Counted from the stretch's first letter, positions 51,473-62,334 are shown. The stretch: DNA of 64,000 bases from Streptomyces asoensis (GCF_013085465.1 NZ_CP049838.1:2418001-2482000), one strand, 5' to 3'. The notes: generated by a model not told the origin, from the sequence alone. Numbers and translations: made by a program.

Positions 51473-52588
51473 TCAGCCGAGCAGCTGGTCCAGCTCCATG
51501 TGCTCCAGGCCGTGCGCCTCCGCGACCTCGCGGTAAACGACCTTGCCGTCATGGGTGTTGAGGCCCTTGGCCAGCGCGGCATCGCGGCGCAGCGCCTCCA
51601 CCCAGCCCTTGTCGGCGAGTTCGACGATGTAGGGCAGCGTGGCGTTGGTGAGTGCGTAGGTGGAGGTGTTGGGGACCGCGCCGGGCATGTTGGCGACGCA
51701 GTAGAAGACCGACTCGTGGACCGGGAAGGTCGGCTCGGCGTGAGTGGTCGGACGGGAGTCCTCGAAGCAGCCGCCCTGATCGATCGCGATGTCGACAAGG
51801 ACACTTCCCGGCTTCATCCGGGACACGAGCTCGTTGGTGACCAGCTTGGGGGCCTTGGCGCCCGGGATGAGGACGGCGCCGATGACGAGGTCGGCCTCGA
51901 GGCAGGCCTTCTCCAGTTCGAAGGCGTTGGAGACGACCGTCTGGATCTTCGTACCGAAGATCTTGTCGGCTTCCTTGAGCTTGTTGATGTCACGGTCGAG
52001 CAGCGTCACATGGAAGCCCATGCCGATGGCGATCTGCGCCGCGTTCCAGCCGGAGACACCGCCGCCGATGACGACCGCCTTGGCGGCCAGCACGCCCGGC
52101 ACTCCGCCGGGCAGCACACCGCGGCCGCCGTTGGCGCGCATCAGGTGGTAGGCGCCGACCTGGGGGGCCAGCCGGCCCGCGACCTCGGACATCGGGGCGA
52201 GCAGCGGCAGCGCGCGGCTCGGCAGCTCGACGGTCTCGTAGGCGATCGCCGTGGTGCCGGACTCGACGAGGGCGTCCGTGCACTCCTTGGACGCGGCCAG
52301 GTGCAGGTAGGTGAAGAGCGTCTGGTCCTTGCGGAGGCGGTGGTACTCCTCGGCGATGGGCTCCTTGACCTTCAGCAGCAGGTCGGCGGTGGCCCACACC
52401 TCGTCGGCGGTCTCGAGGATGCGCGCGCCGGCGGCCACGTACTCCTCGTCCGTGATGGACGAGCCGACACCGGCGTTGCGTTCGACGACGACCTGGTGGC
52501 CGTGGCGCACCAGTTCGTGCACACCGGCGGGGGTGATGGCCACCCGGAACTCGTTGTTCTTGACCTCGCGGGGGATGCCGACCTTCAC
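51473..52588 (-). CDS. ald: Alanine dehydrogenase
   Basis: A 371-residue L-alanine dehydrogenase. The N-terminus VKVGIPREVKNNEFRVAITPAGV is family-typical. Catalytic Lys in LLLKVKEPIAEEYHRL, His in LFTYLHLAASK, and the NAD-binding AVVIGGGVSGWNAAQIAIGMGFHVTLLDRD are present. It interconverts alanine and pyruvate plus ammonia, allowing alanine use as nitrogen source and NADH recycling. I start at GTG 52588 because the one at 52597 is only 2 nt from AAGGA and would add a nonfamily tripeptide. An inverted repeat and a likely promoter lie upstream. Confidence 0.94.
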   Translation of the reverse strand: MKVGIPREVKNNEFRVAITPAGVHELVRHGHQVVVERNAGVGSSITDEEYVAAGARILETADEVWATADLLLKVKEPIAEEYHRLRKDQTLFTYLHLAASKECTDALVESGTTAIAYETVELPSRALPLLAPMSEVAGRLAPQVGAYHLMRANGGRGVLPGGVPGVLAAKAVVIGGGVSGWNAAQIAIGMGFHVTLLDRDINKLKEADKIFGTKIQTVVSNAFELEKACLEADLVIGAVLIPGAKAPKLVTNELVSRMKPGSVLVDIAIDQGGCFEDSRPTTHAEPTFPVHESVFYCVANMPGAVPNTSTYALTNATLPYIVELADKGWVEALRRDAALAKGLNTHDGKVVYREVAEAHGLEHMELDQLLG

Positions 52589-52692
52589 GTCGATCACGGT
52601 CCTTGGCTCAGTAGATGTGGGGGCACAGCAAAGACATACCCGGAGATACAGGGCACACCGGGATGCACCGCAGGAGAACGTGCGGCAGAGCC

Positions 52693-52730
52693 AGTCTAAT
52701 GAAGGCGTTCCCGCTGTCTAGCCTTTCATT
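52693..52730 (-). promoter_or_regulatory. ald promoter and inverted repeat (Lrp/AsnC-like site)
   Basis: Minus-strand -35 TAGACA (52720-52715) and -10 TAGACT (52698-52693) have 16 bp spacing. Arms AATGAAGGC (52698-52706) and GCCTTTCATT (52721-52730) form an imperfect inverted repeat around the spacer. ald genes are commonly regulated by Lrp/AldR. Confidence 0.5.
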
Positions 52731-52733
52731 GCA

Positions 52734-54932
52734 TCAATCTTCAGCGGGTGTACTACGGATTTCGCAGGTGTTAGCGCGGTGTTCCGGGAGATCAGGCCGT
52801 TCTGGCCCTGCCGCCGGCCCTGCCACTGGCCCTGACGCCGGCCCTGACGCCGGCCCCGGCTCCGGCCCCGACTCGGGCTCCGACCCCGATTCCGGTTCCG
52901 GTTCCGGTTCCGGTTCCGACGACTCCGGCTCCGGATCGCGGGCCGGGGGCTCCTCTCCCAGGATGCGCTCGGCCGCGCCCCGGTGCAGTCCGGCCGCCAC
53001 CGGGTCGCCGAGGCGCTCCAGGGTGTCGGCCAGCCTCAGCTGCACGGCGGCCTGGAGACGCGTGTCCTCGGCGCGCCCGGCCCACTCCACCGCCTCCTGG
53101 CAGGTGCGCAGCGACTCCTCGGGGCGCCCCGCGTACTCCTGGACCCGGGCCAGCTCGCTCAACGCCCGCGCGTGCGCGCCGACGTCGCCGTTCTTGCGGT
53201 GCCCGGCGGCCGCGGCCCGCCAGGCCCGCTGCGCCTCGCCGTAGCGGCCCGCGTAGGTGTGCGCGGTGGCGATACGGCCGTAGAGCCGGGCGGCGTCCGC
53301 GCGCTCGTCGCGGGCCAGCCGCTGGGCGAGGCCCCGTCCGAACCAGTCGGCGGCCCGGTCGTAGTCCCCGAGCTCGAGATGCGCGCCGCCTACGGATTCC
53401 ATCGCGCGACCGATCGCATACGGGTCGTTCGCCTCGCGTCCGGCGTCCAGAGCGGCCCGATAGCGCACCAGGGCCTCCGCCGTGCGGCCCGTCCTGGCGT
53501 CGACGTCGGCGAGGTTCAGCAGGGCGGCGGCCTTCTCGCGGGGCAGGTTCCGCCGCTCGGCCACGTCCAGGACGAGCCGGTGGACGCCGTACAGGTCGGG
53601 CGCCGCCGCCTGGGTGCCGAAGTGCGCGACCATCGCCCTGACCAGCTGGGACATCAGACGGCGGGCCAGGGTGTCCAGCTCGCCGTCGGCGACCGCCAGA
53701 CGGGCCGAGGCGAGCAGGGCGGGCCGCCGGACCCGCAGCCAGTCGGCGGCCGCGCGCGGGGTGGGGAAGCGCAGGGCGCTGGGCATCCCCTGGAGCTTCT
53801 CGCGGGCCTGGGGGTTGTCGGTCTCGGTGATGGCCCGGCAGGACTGGAGCAGCCGTACCGTCCGCTCCAGCATGCGGGCGCGGGCCAGCTGGAGCTCGGC
53901 CGGGCGGTCGTGGGTCTCGGCGGCGGCGCGCAGCAGGGGGTACAGACAGGCGGGCACCTCGTACTGGGGCAGCGGGGAGTCCACGGTCCGCAGCAGGCCC
54001 AGGGCGGCGAGGTCGTCCAGGGTGGTGCGGGCGGCGCCCATCGAGCAGCCGGCGAGCGCGGAGGCGGTGTGCGCGTCCGCCAGGCCGGCCGGGGCCAGGC
54101 AGAGCAGTCGCAGTATGCGGGCGGCGGGGGCGGGCAGCGCGGCGTGCACGAGCCGGAAGACCCGGCTGAGCGGGGAGCCCTCGTCGCCCTCCGCGTGGAG
54201 CTGCTTGGCGAGGTCGGCGACGGCCGCCTTGGGGCGGGCGGCGAGCCAGCCGCCCGCCAGGTTCAGCGCGGCCGGCTGGCCCTGGCAGGCCTCCACGAGG
54301 CCCTCGGCGGAGCGCGGGTCGACGGTGATGCGGACCGAGCCGGTGTACCGGCTCAGCAGTTCGAGCGCGGACTTGGTGTCCAGGCCGCCCAGGGTGCAGG
54401 GGCGGACGTCCGCGATGCCGGTGAGCGGCCCGGCCGAGACGGCGACGAGGAGGCACCGAGGGGTGTCCGGGAGCAGCGCGTCGACCTGTTCGGCGCCGGC
54501 CGCGTCGTCGAGCAGGAGCAGCACCCGGCGCTCCGCGAGGGCCTGGCGGAGGAGGGCCGCGAGATCGTCCTCGTCGGCGCCCGGCGGGGTCGGCACGTCC
54601 AGCGCGGTGAGCAGTTCACGGGCGGCCCGCTCGACCGGCACGGGCGTGCCGTCGGGCTCGGCGAGACGGGCGCGCAGGACGCCGTCCCGGTAGCGGTCGG
54701 CGACCTGCCTGACGAGCTCCTCGGCGAGCGCCGTACGCCCGGAGCCGGGCCGCCCGGCGATGAGGAGCACACGCGCGCGGGGCGCCTTCTTCCCGGAGAT
54801 GGTGTCCAGCCCCGCGCGCTCGATGTCGGCGCGCAGTTCTTTCAACTCCCGGACTCGGCCCAGGAAATGGCCCGCTGTCGCAGCGTGTCCCGACAGCTGC
54901 ACGCCGCCTGTGTCCACTGCCTGATCCGTCAC
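52734..54932 (-). CDS. NB-ARC/STAND-type ATPase-like protein with TPR repeats
   Basis: A 732-residue protein. The NTPase region begins near residue 20: FLGRVRELKELRADIERAGLD, Walker A IAGRPGSGRTALAEELV (Lys replaced by Arg), Walker B RRVLLLLDDAAGAEQVDALL. A winged-helix region (LRLLCLAPAGLADAHTASALAG) and TPR-like helices (EALVRYRAALDAGREANDPYAIGRAMESVGGAHLELGDYDRAADWFGRGLAQ) follow. The C-terminus is low-complexity PEPESSEPEPEPEPES then GPASGPASGP. Such proteins resemble SARP/AfsR effector halves but lack a DNA-binding SARP domain. Start GTG 54932 with GGGAG upstream. Function unknown. Confidence 0.82.
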   Translation of the reverse strand: MTDQAVDTGGVQLSGHAATAGHFLGRVRELKELRADIERAGLDTISGKKAPRARVLLIAGRPGSGRTALAEELVRQVADRYRDGVLRARLAEPDGTPVPVERAARELLTALDVPTPPGADEDDLAALLRQALAERRVLLLLDDAAGAEQVDALLPDTPRCLLVAVSAGPLTGIADVRPCTLGGLDTKSALELLSRYTGSVRITVDPRSAEGLVEACQGQPAALNLAGGWLAARPKAAVADLAKQLHAEGDEGSPLSRVFRLVHAALPAPAARILRLLCLAPAGLADAHTASALAGCSMGAARTTLDDLAALGLLRTVDSPLPQYEVPACLYPLLRAAAETHDRPAELQLARARMLERTVRLLQSCRAITETDNPQAREKLQGMPSALRFPTPRAAADWLRVRRPALLASARLAVADGELDTLARRLMSQLVRAMVAHFGTQAAAPDLYGVHRLVLDVAERRNLPREKAAALLNLADVDARTGRTAEALVRYRAALDAGREANDPYAIGRAMESVGGAHLELGDYDRAADWFGRGLAQRLARDERADAARLYGRIATAHTYAGRYGEAQRAWRAAAAGHRKNGDVGAHARALSELARVQEYAGRPEESLRTCQEAVEWAGRAEDTRLQAAVQLRLADTLERLGDPVAAGLHRGAAERILGEEPPARDPEPESSEPEPEPEPESGSEPESGPEPGPASGPASGPVAGPAAGPERPDLPEHRANTCEIRSTPAED

Positions 54933-55138
54933 GGGCCACACTCCCGTCCCACCGCACACGCAAGCCCGCCGGGACTCCGGATCGGACGATTCCAGAGCCT
55001 AGTTCACGCTCTGCGACGTTCCGGGTGGAGTACGGCGGGCACGGCCGAGACGTCCCCCGATCGGATCAGCCGATCGTCACACCGGACGGGGGCGGGACGG
55101 CCTCAGGCGGGCGGCCTCAGGACGGCCTCAGGCGGGCG

Positions 55139-55765
55139 TCACGCCTCGAACGGGCGCGCCGGCCAGGGTGCCTCGGCGGGGCGCAGCGCGTCGAGCCCGT
55201 CGCCGGTGCGCGCGGCGACCAGCGAGAGGACGCCCACGACGAGGCAGTTGCTGTGCACGTCGCCCGCGAGCACGCCCCGGACGAGCTCGTCGACCGGCAC
55301 GCGCGCGTGCTCCATGTCGGCCTCCTCGTCCTCGACCTCGAAGCGCTCCCCGTCGGCCTCGGACAGGTCGCGGGCCAGGAAGATGCGCACCGACTCGTCA
55401 CAGCCGCCCGCGGTGGGGTAGACGTCGGTCAGCACCCGCCAGTCCTCGGCCTTGACGTGCGCCTCCTCGTACAGCTCGCGCTGGGCGGCGTGCAGCGGGT
55501 TCTCGCCGGGCACGTCGAGCAGACCGGCCGGGATCTCCCACAGCTTCTGCCGCACGGGGTGGCGGTACTGCTTGATGAGCAGGACACGGCCCTCCTCGTC
55601 GAGGGCGAGGACGGCCACGGAACCCGGGTGGACCTGGAAGTCCCGGCGGACCACCGAACCGTCGGGCATGACCACCTCGTCCGTACGGACGGAGGTCTTG
55701 TTGCCGACGAAGGGGGTCTCGCTCGACCGGACCTCCCACGCCTCGGGGGTGTCCTTGATCGTCAT
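55139..55765 (-). CDS. ADP-ribose pyrophosphatase-type Nudix hydrolase
   Basis: A 208-residue Nudix protein. Nudix box ENPLHAAQRELYEEAHV (REx2EE intact, last Gly replaced by His) lies in the IPAGLLDVPGE context typical of ADP-ribose pyrophosphatases, which split ADP-ribose to AMP and ribose-5-phosphate with Mg2+. N-terminal strand WEVRSSETPFVGNKTSVRTDEVVMPDG is the family dimerisation region. The ATG at 55765 has GAAGGA upstream. It sits directly after pyrG in the same direction, separated by a hairpin. It is a second ADP-ribose-linked gene in the window besides the NrtR pair. Confidence 0.88.
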   Translation of the reverse strand: MTIKDTPEAWEVRSSETPFVGNKTSVRTDEVVMPDGSVVRRDFQVHPGSVAVLALDEEGRVLLIKQYRHPVRQKLWEIPAGLLDVPGENPLHAAQRELYEEAHVKAEDWRVLTDVYPTAGGCDESVRIFLARDLSEADGERFEVEDEEADMEHARVPVDELVRGVLAGDVHSNCLVVGVLSLVAARTGDGLDALRPAEAPWPARPFEA

Positions 55766-55804
55766 GCCATGCGTCCTTCCACGTGCCACGTGCGCAAACG
55801 AAAA

Positions 55805-55838
55805 CCGGGGTGCCCACCCTTGAAGGTTTGCACCCCGG
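55805..55838 (-). terminator. Hairpin downstream of pyrG
   Basis: CCGGGGTGC (55805-55813) pairs with GCACCCCGG (55830-55838), 16-nt loop, 20 bp past the pyrG stop. It may terminate pyrG or partially separate it from the Nudix gene. Confidence 0.6.
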
Positions 55839-55857
55839 CCACCGTACAACTGGTGTG

Positions 55858-57522
<1,665 letters not shown>

Positions 57523-57844
57523 GGCCAAGAGGGGGCTCCCGTGGTCGCGATTCGGAGGTGCGGTTCGGGGGCTTCGAGACCACCGGTCCACGGGCTACCA
57601 GGGTATCAGCGCCTCAGGGAGATGGCTTCCGGCCACGCTCCGCGCACGGGTCGACACGGGCGGCCCCCGCGCACCGGATTCTCACCCGTTGCTCACCCGT
57701 TCGGCCCACCCGCGTTGTCCGGAGCGGCACGCAGATCATCTACGTGCGTCGTATCCTGCTCGGACACTCGCTGCCGAGCCCGGTCGGCAAGACGGCACAC
57801 CCCAGTCCGTATCCCCACCGGAACAACGAGAGCTCGTCAGTTCG
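57523..57844. other. Intergenic region upstream of pyrG
   Basis: About 320 bp. It includes the direct repeat CTCACCCGTT (twice near 57684-57706). A GTG-started frame of about 34 codons (57744-57848) runs through it, but without an RBS I do not count it as a gene. It presumably holds the pyrG promoter. Confidence 0.4.
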
Positions 57845-57874
57845 TTGAGCAGGAATCGGCGTTTTGCCTATATG
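57845..57874 (+). promoter_or_regulatory. Promoter of the GH15 gene
   Basis: TTGAGC (57845-57850) and TATATG (57869-57874), 18 bp apart, place a start near 57881. This is downstream of an ATG at 57872 and so argues against that start for the coding gene. Confidence 0.5.
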
Positions 57875-57991
57875 GCTGAGCGGCTGCTTTGCTTCAGCGC
57901 TCAACGACGCATTACAAACGACCCCTTGACCGCACTAGCGACAGCCCCCGTTCCACATGGGGGTGACGTGGCCGTTCGACTGGAGTTGCAC

Positions 57992-59794
57992 GTGGCCGGG
58001 CGCATCGAAGATTACGCACTCATCGGAGACATGCAGACCGCCGCACTGGTCTGCCGGGACGGCACAGTCGACTGGCTGTGCCTGCCCCGCTTCGACTCGC
58101 ACGCGATCTTCGCAGGTCTGCTCGGCACCGAGGAACACGGATTCTGGCGCCTCGGCCCCGCGCACGCCTCCGACGCGCCACCGCCGCGCGCGGCCCGGCG
58201 CACCTACCGGGGCGACTCGCTCATCCTGGAGTCCGAGTGGGACACCCCGCGCGGCACGGTCCGGGTGACCGATTTCATGCCCCCTCGCGACGGCGCGCCC
58301 CAGCTGATCCGGATCGTCGAGGGCGTCTCGGGCCGCGTCCCGATGCGCTCCGCGCTGCGGATGCGGTTCTCCTACGGCCGGGTCGTGCCGTGGGTGCACA
58401 AGCACGAGGGCCGCACGGTGGCCGTCGCGGGCCCGGACTCCGTGTGGTTCGACACCGAGTGCGAGACCTACGGCAAGTCGCTGACCACGTACGCGGACTT
58501 CACGGTCGCGCCGGGTGACCGGATCGCGTTCACGATCTCGTGGGAGCCCTCGCACAAGGAGCCGCCCGCGCTGCCCGAGCCCGAGCAGTCGCTCCAGGCG
58601 ACCGAGGACTTCTGGCGCGAGTGGGTCGAGCACTGTACGTACCACGGCCCCTACCGCGAGGCGGTGATCCGCTCGCTGATCACGCTCAAGGCGCTGACCT
58701 ACGGCCCGACCGGCGGCATCGTCGCCGCGCCCACCACCTCCCTGCCCGAGGACATCGGCGGCGTCCGCAACTGGGACTACCGCTACACCTGGCTGCGCGA
58801 CGCGGCCATCACGCTGTCCTCGCTGCTGCGCACCGGCTACCGCGAGGAGGCCCGCGCCTGGCGCGAGTGGCTGCTGCGGGCCGTCGCCGGCGACCCCGAG
58901 AACCTCCAGATCATGTACGGCATCGCGGGCGAGCGCGAGCTGGGCGAGGCCGAGCTGGACTGGCTGCCCGGCTACGAGAACTCCGGCCCGGTCCGGGTCG
59001 GCAACGGCGCCGCGCACCAGCTCCAGCTGGACGTCTACGGCGAGGTCACCGAGGCCCTGCACCTGGGCCACATGACGGGCCTGGCCCGCAACGACTACGC
59101 CTCCCTGCTCCAGCTCAAGCTGATCCGCTACCTGGAGCAGCACTGGGACGAGCCGGACGAGGGCATCTGGGAGGTGCGCGGTCCGCGCCGCCACTTCGTG
59201 CACTCCAAGGTCATGGCCTGGGTCGCCGTCGACCGCACGATCAAGCTGATCGAGTCGGGCGACGCGGACGGCCCGCTGGAGAAGTGGCGCGAGCTGCGCG
59301 ACGACATCCACCGGGACGTGTGCGAGAAGGGCTACGACAAGGAACGCAACACCTTCACGCAGTCCTACGGCTCCAAGGAGCTGGACGCGTCCCTGCTGCT
59401 CATCCCGCAGATGGGCTTCCTGCCCCCGGACGACAAGCGCGTGATCGGCACCATCGAGGCGATCCAGCGCGAGCTGTCCACCCCGGACGGCTTCATCCTG
59501 CGCTACCCCACCTCGGGCGGCGACGAGGGCGTCGACGGCCTGCCCGGTGACGAGGGCGCCTTCCTGGCCTGCTCGTTCTGGATGGCGGACGACCTCGCGA
59601 TGATCGGCCGGGTGGACGAGGCCCGCAAGCTGTTCGAGAAGCTGCTCTCCCTGCGCAACGACCTCGGTCTGCTCGCCGAGGAGTGGGACCCGCGCCTCCA
59701 GCGCCAGGTCGGCAACTTCCCGCAGGCCTTCAGCCACGTCCCGCTGATCGACACGGCCCTGCGCCTGACGGCGTCGGGGGCGTACGGCGGCTAA
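57992..59794 (+). CDS. Glycoside hydrolase family 15 protein (trehalase/glucoamylase-like)
   Basis: A 600-residue cytosolic GH15 enzyme. N-terminal beta domain begins VAGRIEDYALIGDMQTAALVCRDGTVDWLCLPRFDSHAIFAGLLG, typical of actinobacterial GH15 trehalases. The (alpha/alpha)6 barrel starts near VIRSLITLKALTYGPTGGIVAAPTTSLPEDIGGVRNWDYRYTWLRDAAITL. Later LDVYGEVTEAL and LGLLAEEWDPRLQRQVGNFPQAFSH carry the likely catalytic Glu pair. It splits trehalose or maltooligosaccharides to glucose. GGAG with 6-nt spacing sets GTG 57992. Other in-frame starts upstream lie before or inside the promoter. Confidence 0.88.
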   Translation: MAGRIEDYALIGDMQTAALVCRDGTVDWLCLPRFDSHAIFAGLLGTEEHGFWRLGPAHASDAPPPRAARRTYRGDSLILESEWDTPRGTVRVTDFMPPRDGAPQLIRIVEGVSGRVPMRSALRMRFSYGRVVPWVHKHEGRTVAVAGPDSVWFDTECETYGKSLTTYADFTVAPGDRIAFTISWEPSHKEPPALPEPEQSLQATEDFWREWVEHCTYHGPYREAVIRSLITLKALTYGPTGGIVAAPTTSLPEDIGGVRNWDYRYTWLRDAAITLSSLLRTGYREEARAWREWLLRAVAGDPENLQIMYGIAGERELGEAELDWLPGYENSGPVRVGNGAAHQLQLDVYGEVTEALHLGHMTGLARNDYASLLQLKLIRYLEQHWDEPDEGIWEVRGPRRHFVHSKVMAWVAVDRTIKLIESGDADGPLEKWRELRDDIHRDVCEKGYDKERNTFTQSYGSKELDASLLLIPQMGFLPPDDKRVIGTIEAIQRELSTPDGFILRYPTSGGDEGVDGLPGDEGAFLACSFWMADDLAMIGRVDEARKLFEKLLSLRNDLGLLAEEWDPRLQRQVGNFPQAFSHVPLIDTALRLTASGAYGG

Positions 59795-59860
59795 CAGGAC
59801 CGGCACGGCCCGCCCGCCTAGGCTGGGAGCCAACAGCCCCTTTCCGGAAGGGGGCGCCCC

Positions 59861-61243
59861 ATGGCCTCCCCATCGAAGGCGGGCGCGGCTCTGTCCGCGC
59901 TGCGCGAAGAACTGGTCGGCGACGTGTTCGCCCCGGAGGATCCGGGTTACGACGAGGCCCGGGCGGTCTTCAACTCGATGATCGACCGGCGTCCCGCGGT
60001 GATCGCCCAGTGCGTGGACGAGTCCGACGTCGTACGGTCGGTGCGCTTCGCCCGTGACCTGGACCTGCCCATCGCGGTGCGCGGCGGCGGACACAGCGTC
60101 GCGGGCATGGCCCTGGGCGACGGGGCGCTGGTGGTGGACCTGCGTCACATGCGCGCGGTCACCGTCGACCCCGCCGCCGAGGCGGTACGGGTCGCGGGCG
60201 GGGCCACGATGAGCGACCTGGACCGCGCCTGCCAGCCCCACGGCCTGGCCACGACCGGCGGACGGGCCTCCACCACCGGCGTCGGCGGCTTCGTCCTCGG
60301 TGGCGGCACCGGCTGGCTGGACCGCTCGTGCGGGCTGGCCGTCGACAACCTGCTCGGCGTCGAGCTGGTCACCGCCGAGGGCCGACAGGTCCACGCGAAC
60401 GCCGACGAGAACCCGGACCTGTTCTGGGCGTTGCACGGCGGCGGCGGCAACTTCGGCATCGCCACCGCGCTCACCCTGAAGCTGCACGAGCTGCCCGAGT
60501 TCTCCATCGCGCTGCTGCTGTACCTGCCCGAGTTCGGCGCCGAGGTCACCCGCACCTACCGGGACGTGATCACGTACGGCCCGGACGAGGCGAGCGGCGC
60601 CGTCATCTACCTCTCCGGCCCGCCCGAGGAGTTCGTCCCGCCGCACCTGATCGGTTCGCTGCTGTGCGGGGTGCTGCTGACGTACGCCGGTGCCGAGGCG
60701 GACCTGCGCAAGCTCGCCGAACCGCTGCTGGCGCTGCCGCACGAGACGGAGGTCGTCGGGGCGATGCCGTACGCCGACGTCCAGTGCATGATCGACGATC
60801 CGCCCGGGATGCGGAACTACTGGTCGGCGGAGTACCTGACGGGCGCTCCGGACGACTTCGTGGACGTGTTCTGCGCCCGTGGCCGTGCCATGCCCGTGCC
60901 GACGGGCACCATGCACGCGCTGTTCCCGCAGGGCGGCGCGATCGGCACCGGCCCGCACGAGTACCCCGTGCCCTACCGCGACGCGCCCTGGGGTGTGCAC
61001 CCCTTCGGGCTGTGGGAGGACCCGGCGGACGACGAGCGGTGCGTCCAGTGGGTCCGGGACGTCCGGGCCGCCGTACAGCCGTGGAGCACGGGCGCGGTCT
61101 ACCTCAACTTCATCGGCGACGAGGGTGCCGACCGGGTCGTGGCGGGCGTGGGTGAGGACAACGCCCGGCGGCTCGCGGACGTGAAGCGGCGGTACGACCC
61201 GGACAACGTCTTCCGCTTCAACCACAACATCAAGCCGGCCTGA
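59861..61243 (+). CDS. FAD-binding oxidoreductase, BBE (berberine-bridge-like) family
   Basis: A 460-residue FAD_binding_4/BBE flavoprotein. The FAD-linking motif AVRGGGHSVAGMALGD has the His (RGGGHS) of 8-alpha-histidyl FAD. The second attachment Cys region reads GGRASTTGVGGFVLGGG with Ser/Thr in its place, so the flavin should be monocovalent. BBE C-terminal end YDPDNVFRFNHNIKP is intact. Possible actions include sugar or phenol oxidation. A small hairpin (CCCCTT/AAGGGG, about 59839-59855) embraces the RBS and may modulate translation. Confidence 0.9.
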   Translation: MASPSKAGAALSALREELVGDVFAPEDPGYDEARAVFNSMIDRRPAVIAQCVDESDVVRSVRFARDLDLPIAVRGGGHSVAGMALGDGALVVDLRHMRAVTVDPAAEAVRVAGGATMSDLDRACQPHGLATTGGRASTTGVGGFVLGGGTGWLDRSCGLAVDNLLGVELVTAEGRQVHANADENPDLFWALHGGGGNFGIATALTLKLHELPEFSIALLLYLPEFGAEVTRTYRDVITYGPDEASGAVIYLSGPPEEFVPPHLIGSLLCGVLLTYAGAEADLRKLAEPLLALPHETEVVGAMPYADVQCMIDDPPGMRNYWSAEYLTGAPDDFVDVFCARGRAMPVPTGTMHALFPQGGAIGTGPHEYPVPYRDAPWGVHPFGLWEDPADDERCVQWVRDVRAAVQPWSTGAVYLNFIGDEGADRVVAGVGEDNARRLADVKRRYDPDNVFRFNHNIKPA

Positions 61244-61275
61244 GAGCCGTCGGTCCGGGCCGTCGGTCCGGGCCG

Positions 61276-62253
61276 TCAGCCCTGCTCGTGCTCCGCCCGC
61301 GCGGCCAGCGCCGTCAGCGTCCGCTCCCCCGCCGGATCGGCCGCCGTCGCCGGGACGAGCGCGATCTCGTCGAGTCCCGCCTCCGCATAGGCGTCGATCC
61401 GGGCGCGCACGGTGTCGAGGCCGCCGACCAGGCCGACGGTGGCCGCGGCTTCCGCAGGCAGGGCGCGGACGAGGGTGACGCGGTCGGCGCCGGCCGCGGC
61501 GAGCTCGACGGCGGCCCGGAAACCGGCCTCGGCGAACACCTCGCGGTACCCCGGCACCGTCAGGTATCCGGCAATGCTGCCCAGCACCTCGGTGAGCGAC
61601 TCGGGCGCCGGGTCGACGGCCGCGGGCAGCCAGGCGGCGAGCGTGGGCCGCGCACGTCCCGCCCGCTCGGCCGCAGCGTCCAGCTTGGCGCGCAGCTCAC
61701 GGACCTGCTCCGGGGAGACGACGTCGAGCAGCATCCGGTCGGCGTGCGCGGCGGCCGCGGCGATCGCGCGGTCCCCGAACGCGGCCACGGTGAGCGGGCC
61801 GCCGGGCGGCGGGAGCCGGCGCCGGAAGGTGCTGCCGGGCACGACCGGCTCACCGGGTGTGCCGTGCAGCAGGGCTCGTACGGCCGCCGCGGTCTCGGTC
61901 AGGACGGCGGCGGGACGTATCCGGGGCCGCCCGTGCACGCCCTCCACGACGCGTTTGCTCGAGGTGCCCAGCGCCACGCCGACCGCCCGTCCGCCGGTGA
62001 CGGCGGAGACCGACGCGGCGCCCCGGGCGAGGGTGTACGGGTCGCGCACCGACACCGGGACCGGCCCCGCCGTCAGCGCGGCCCGCTCGGTGACCCGGCC
62101 GAGCGCCGCGGCGAGCACGAAGGCGTCCCAGGTCGGCCCCTCGCCCGCCCACACCTCCCGGTAGCCGAGCCGGTCGGCGAGCGCCGCGACCCGCAGCGGC
62201 TCGTCGATCGGGCTGTCGTCCTCACGGGCCACGGCCACCACACTGAAGTCCAT
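61276..62253 (-). CDS. LLM-class F420-dependent-type oxidoreductase
   Basis: A 325-residue luciferase-fold oxidoreductase. Hallmarks: LADRLGYREVWAGEGPTWDAFVLAAALGRVTERAALTAGPVPVSVRDPYTLARGAASVSAVTGGRAVGVALGTSSK, GPLTVAAFGDRAIAAAAAHADRMLLDVVS and the C-terminal DTVRARIDAYAEAGLDEIALVP. The pattern suits F420H2-dependent dehydrogenases rather than FMN monooxygenases. Substrate unknown. It is convergent to the BBE gene and divergent from the PucR regulator. Confidence 0.85.
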   Translation of the reverse strand: MDFSVVAVAREDDSPIDEPLRVAALADRLGYREVWAGEGPTWDAFVLAAALGRVTERAALTAGPVPVSVRDPYTLARGAASVSAVTGGRAVGVALGTSSKRVVEGVHGRPRIRPAAVLTETAAAVRALLHGTPGEPVVPGSTFRRRLPPPGGPLTVAAFGDRAIAAAAAHADRMLLDVVSPEQVRELRAKLDAAAERAGRARPTLAAWLPAAVDPAPESLTEVLGSIAGYLTVPGYREVFAEAGFRAAVELAAAGADRVTLVRALPAEAAATVGLVGGLDTVRARIDAYAEAGLDEIALVPATAADPAGERTLTALAARAEHEQG

Positions 62254-62321
62254 GGCCCGCCGCTACCCGGCGACGGCCGCCCCATGCCGGGACGGAGCTG
62301 TCACCGGAACGTCCGCGCAGG

Positions 62322-62327
62322 TAGCGT
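62322..62327 (+). promoter_or_regulatory. Predicted -10 for leaderless pucR-like mRNA
   Basis: TAGCGT lies 7 nt before the ATG at 62335. No ribosome-binding site is visible. A weak -35 (TGTCAC, 62299-62304) stands 17 bp upstream. Confidence 0.5.
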
Positions 62328-62334
62328 CCGCTGC

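Noticed and set aside
57744..57848. 34-codon GTG-started ORF upstream of the GH15 promoter
   Set aside because: No RBS or clear -10 near it, and composition is not distinctive. I mention it only in the intergenic entry.
57935..61225. A minus-strand open frame of about 1096 codons opposite the GH15 and BBE genes
   Set aside because: Typical GC-rich antisense artefact. It has no domain, consists of Arg/Gly/Val-rich text, and the two plus-strand genes are clearly conserved families.
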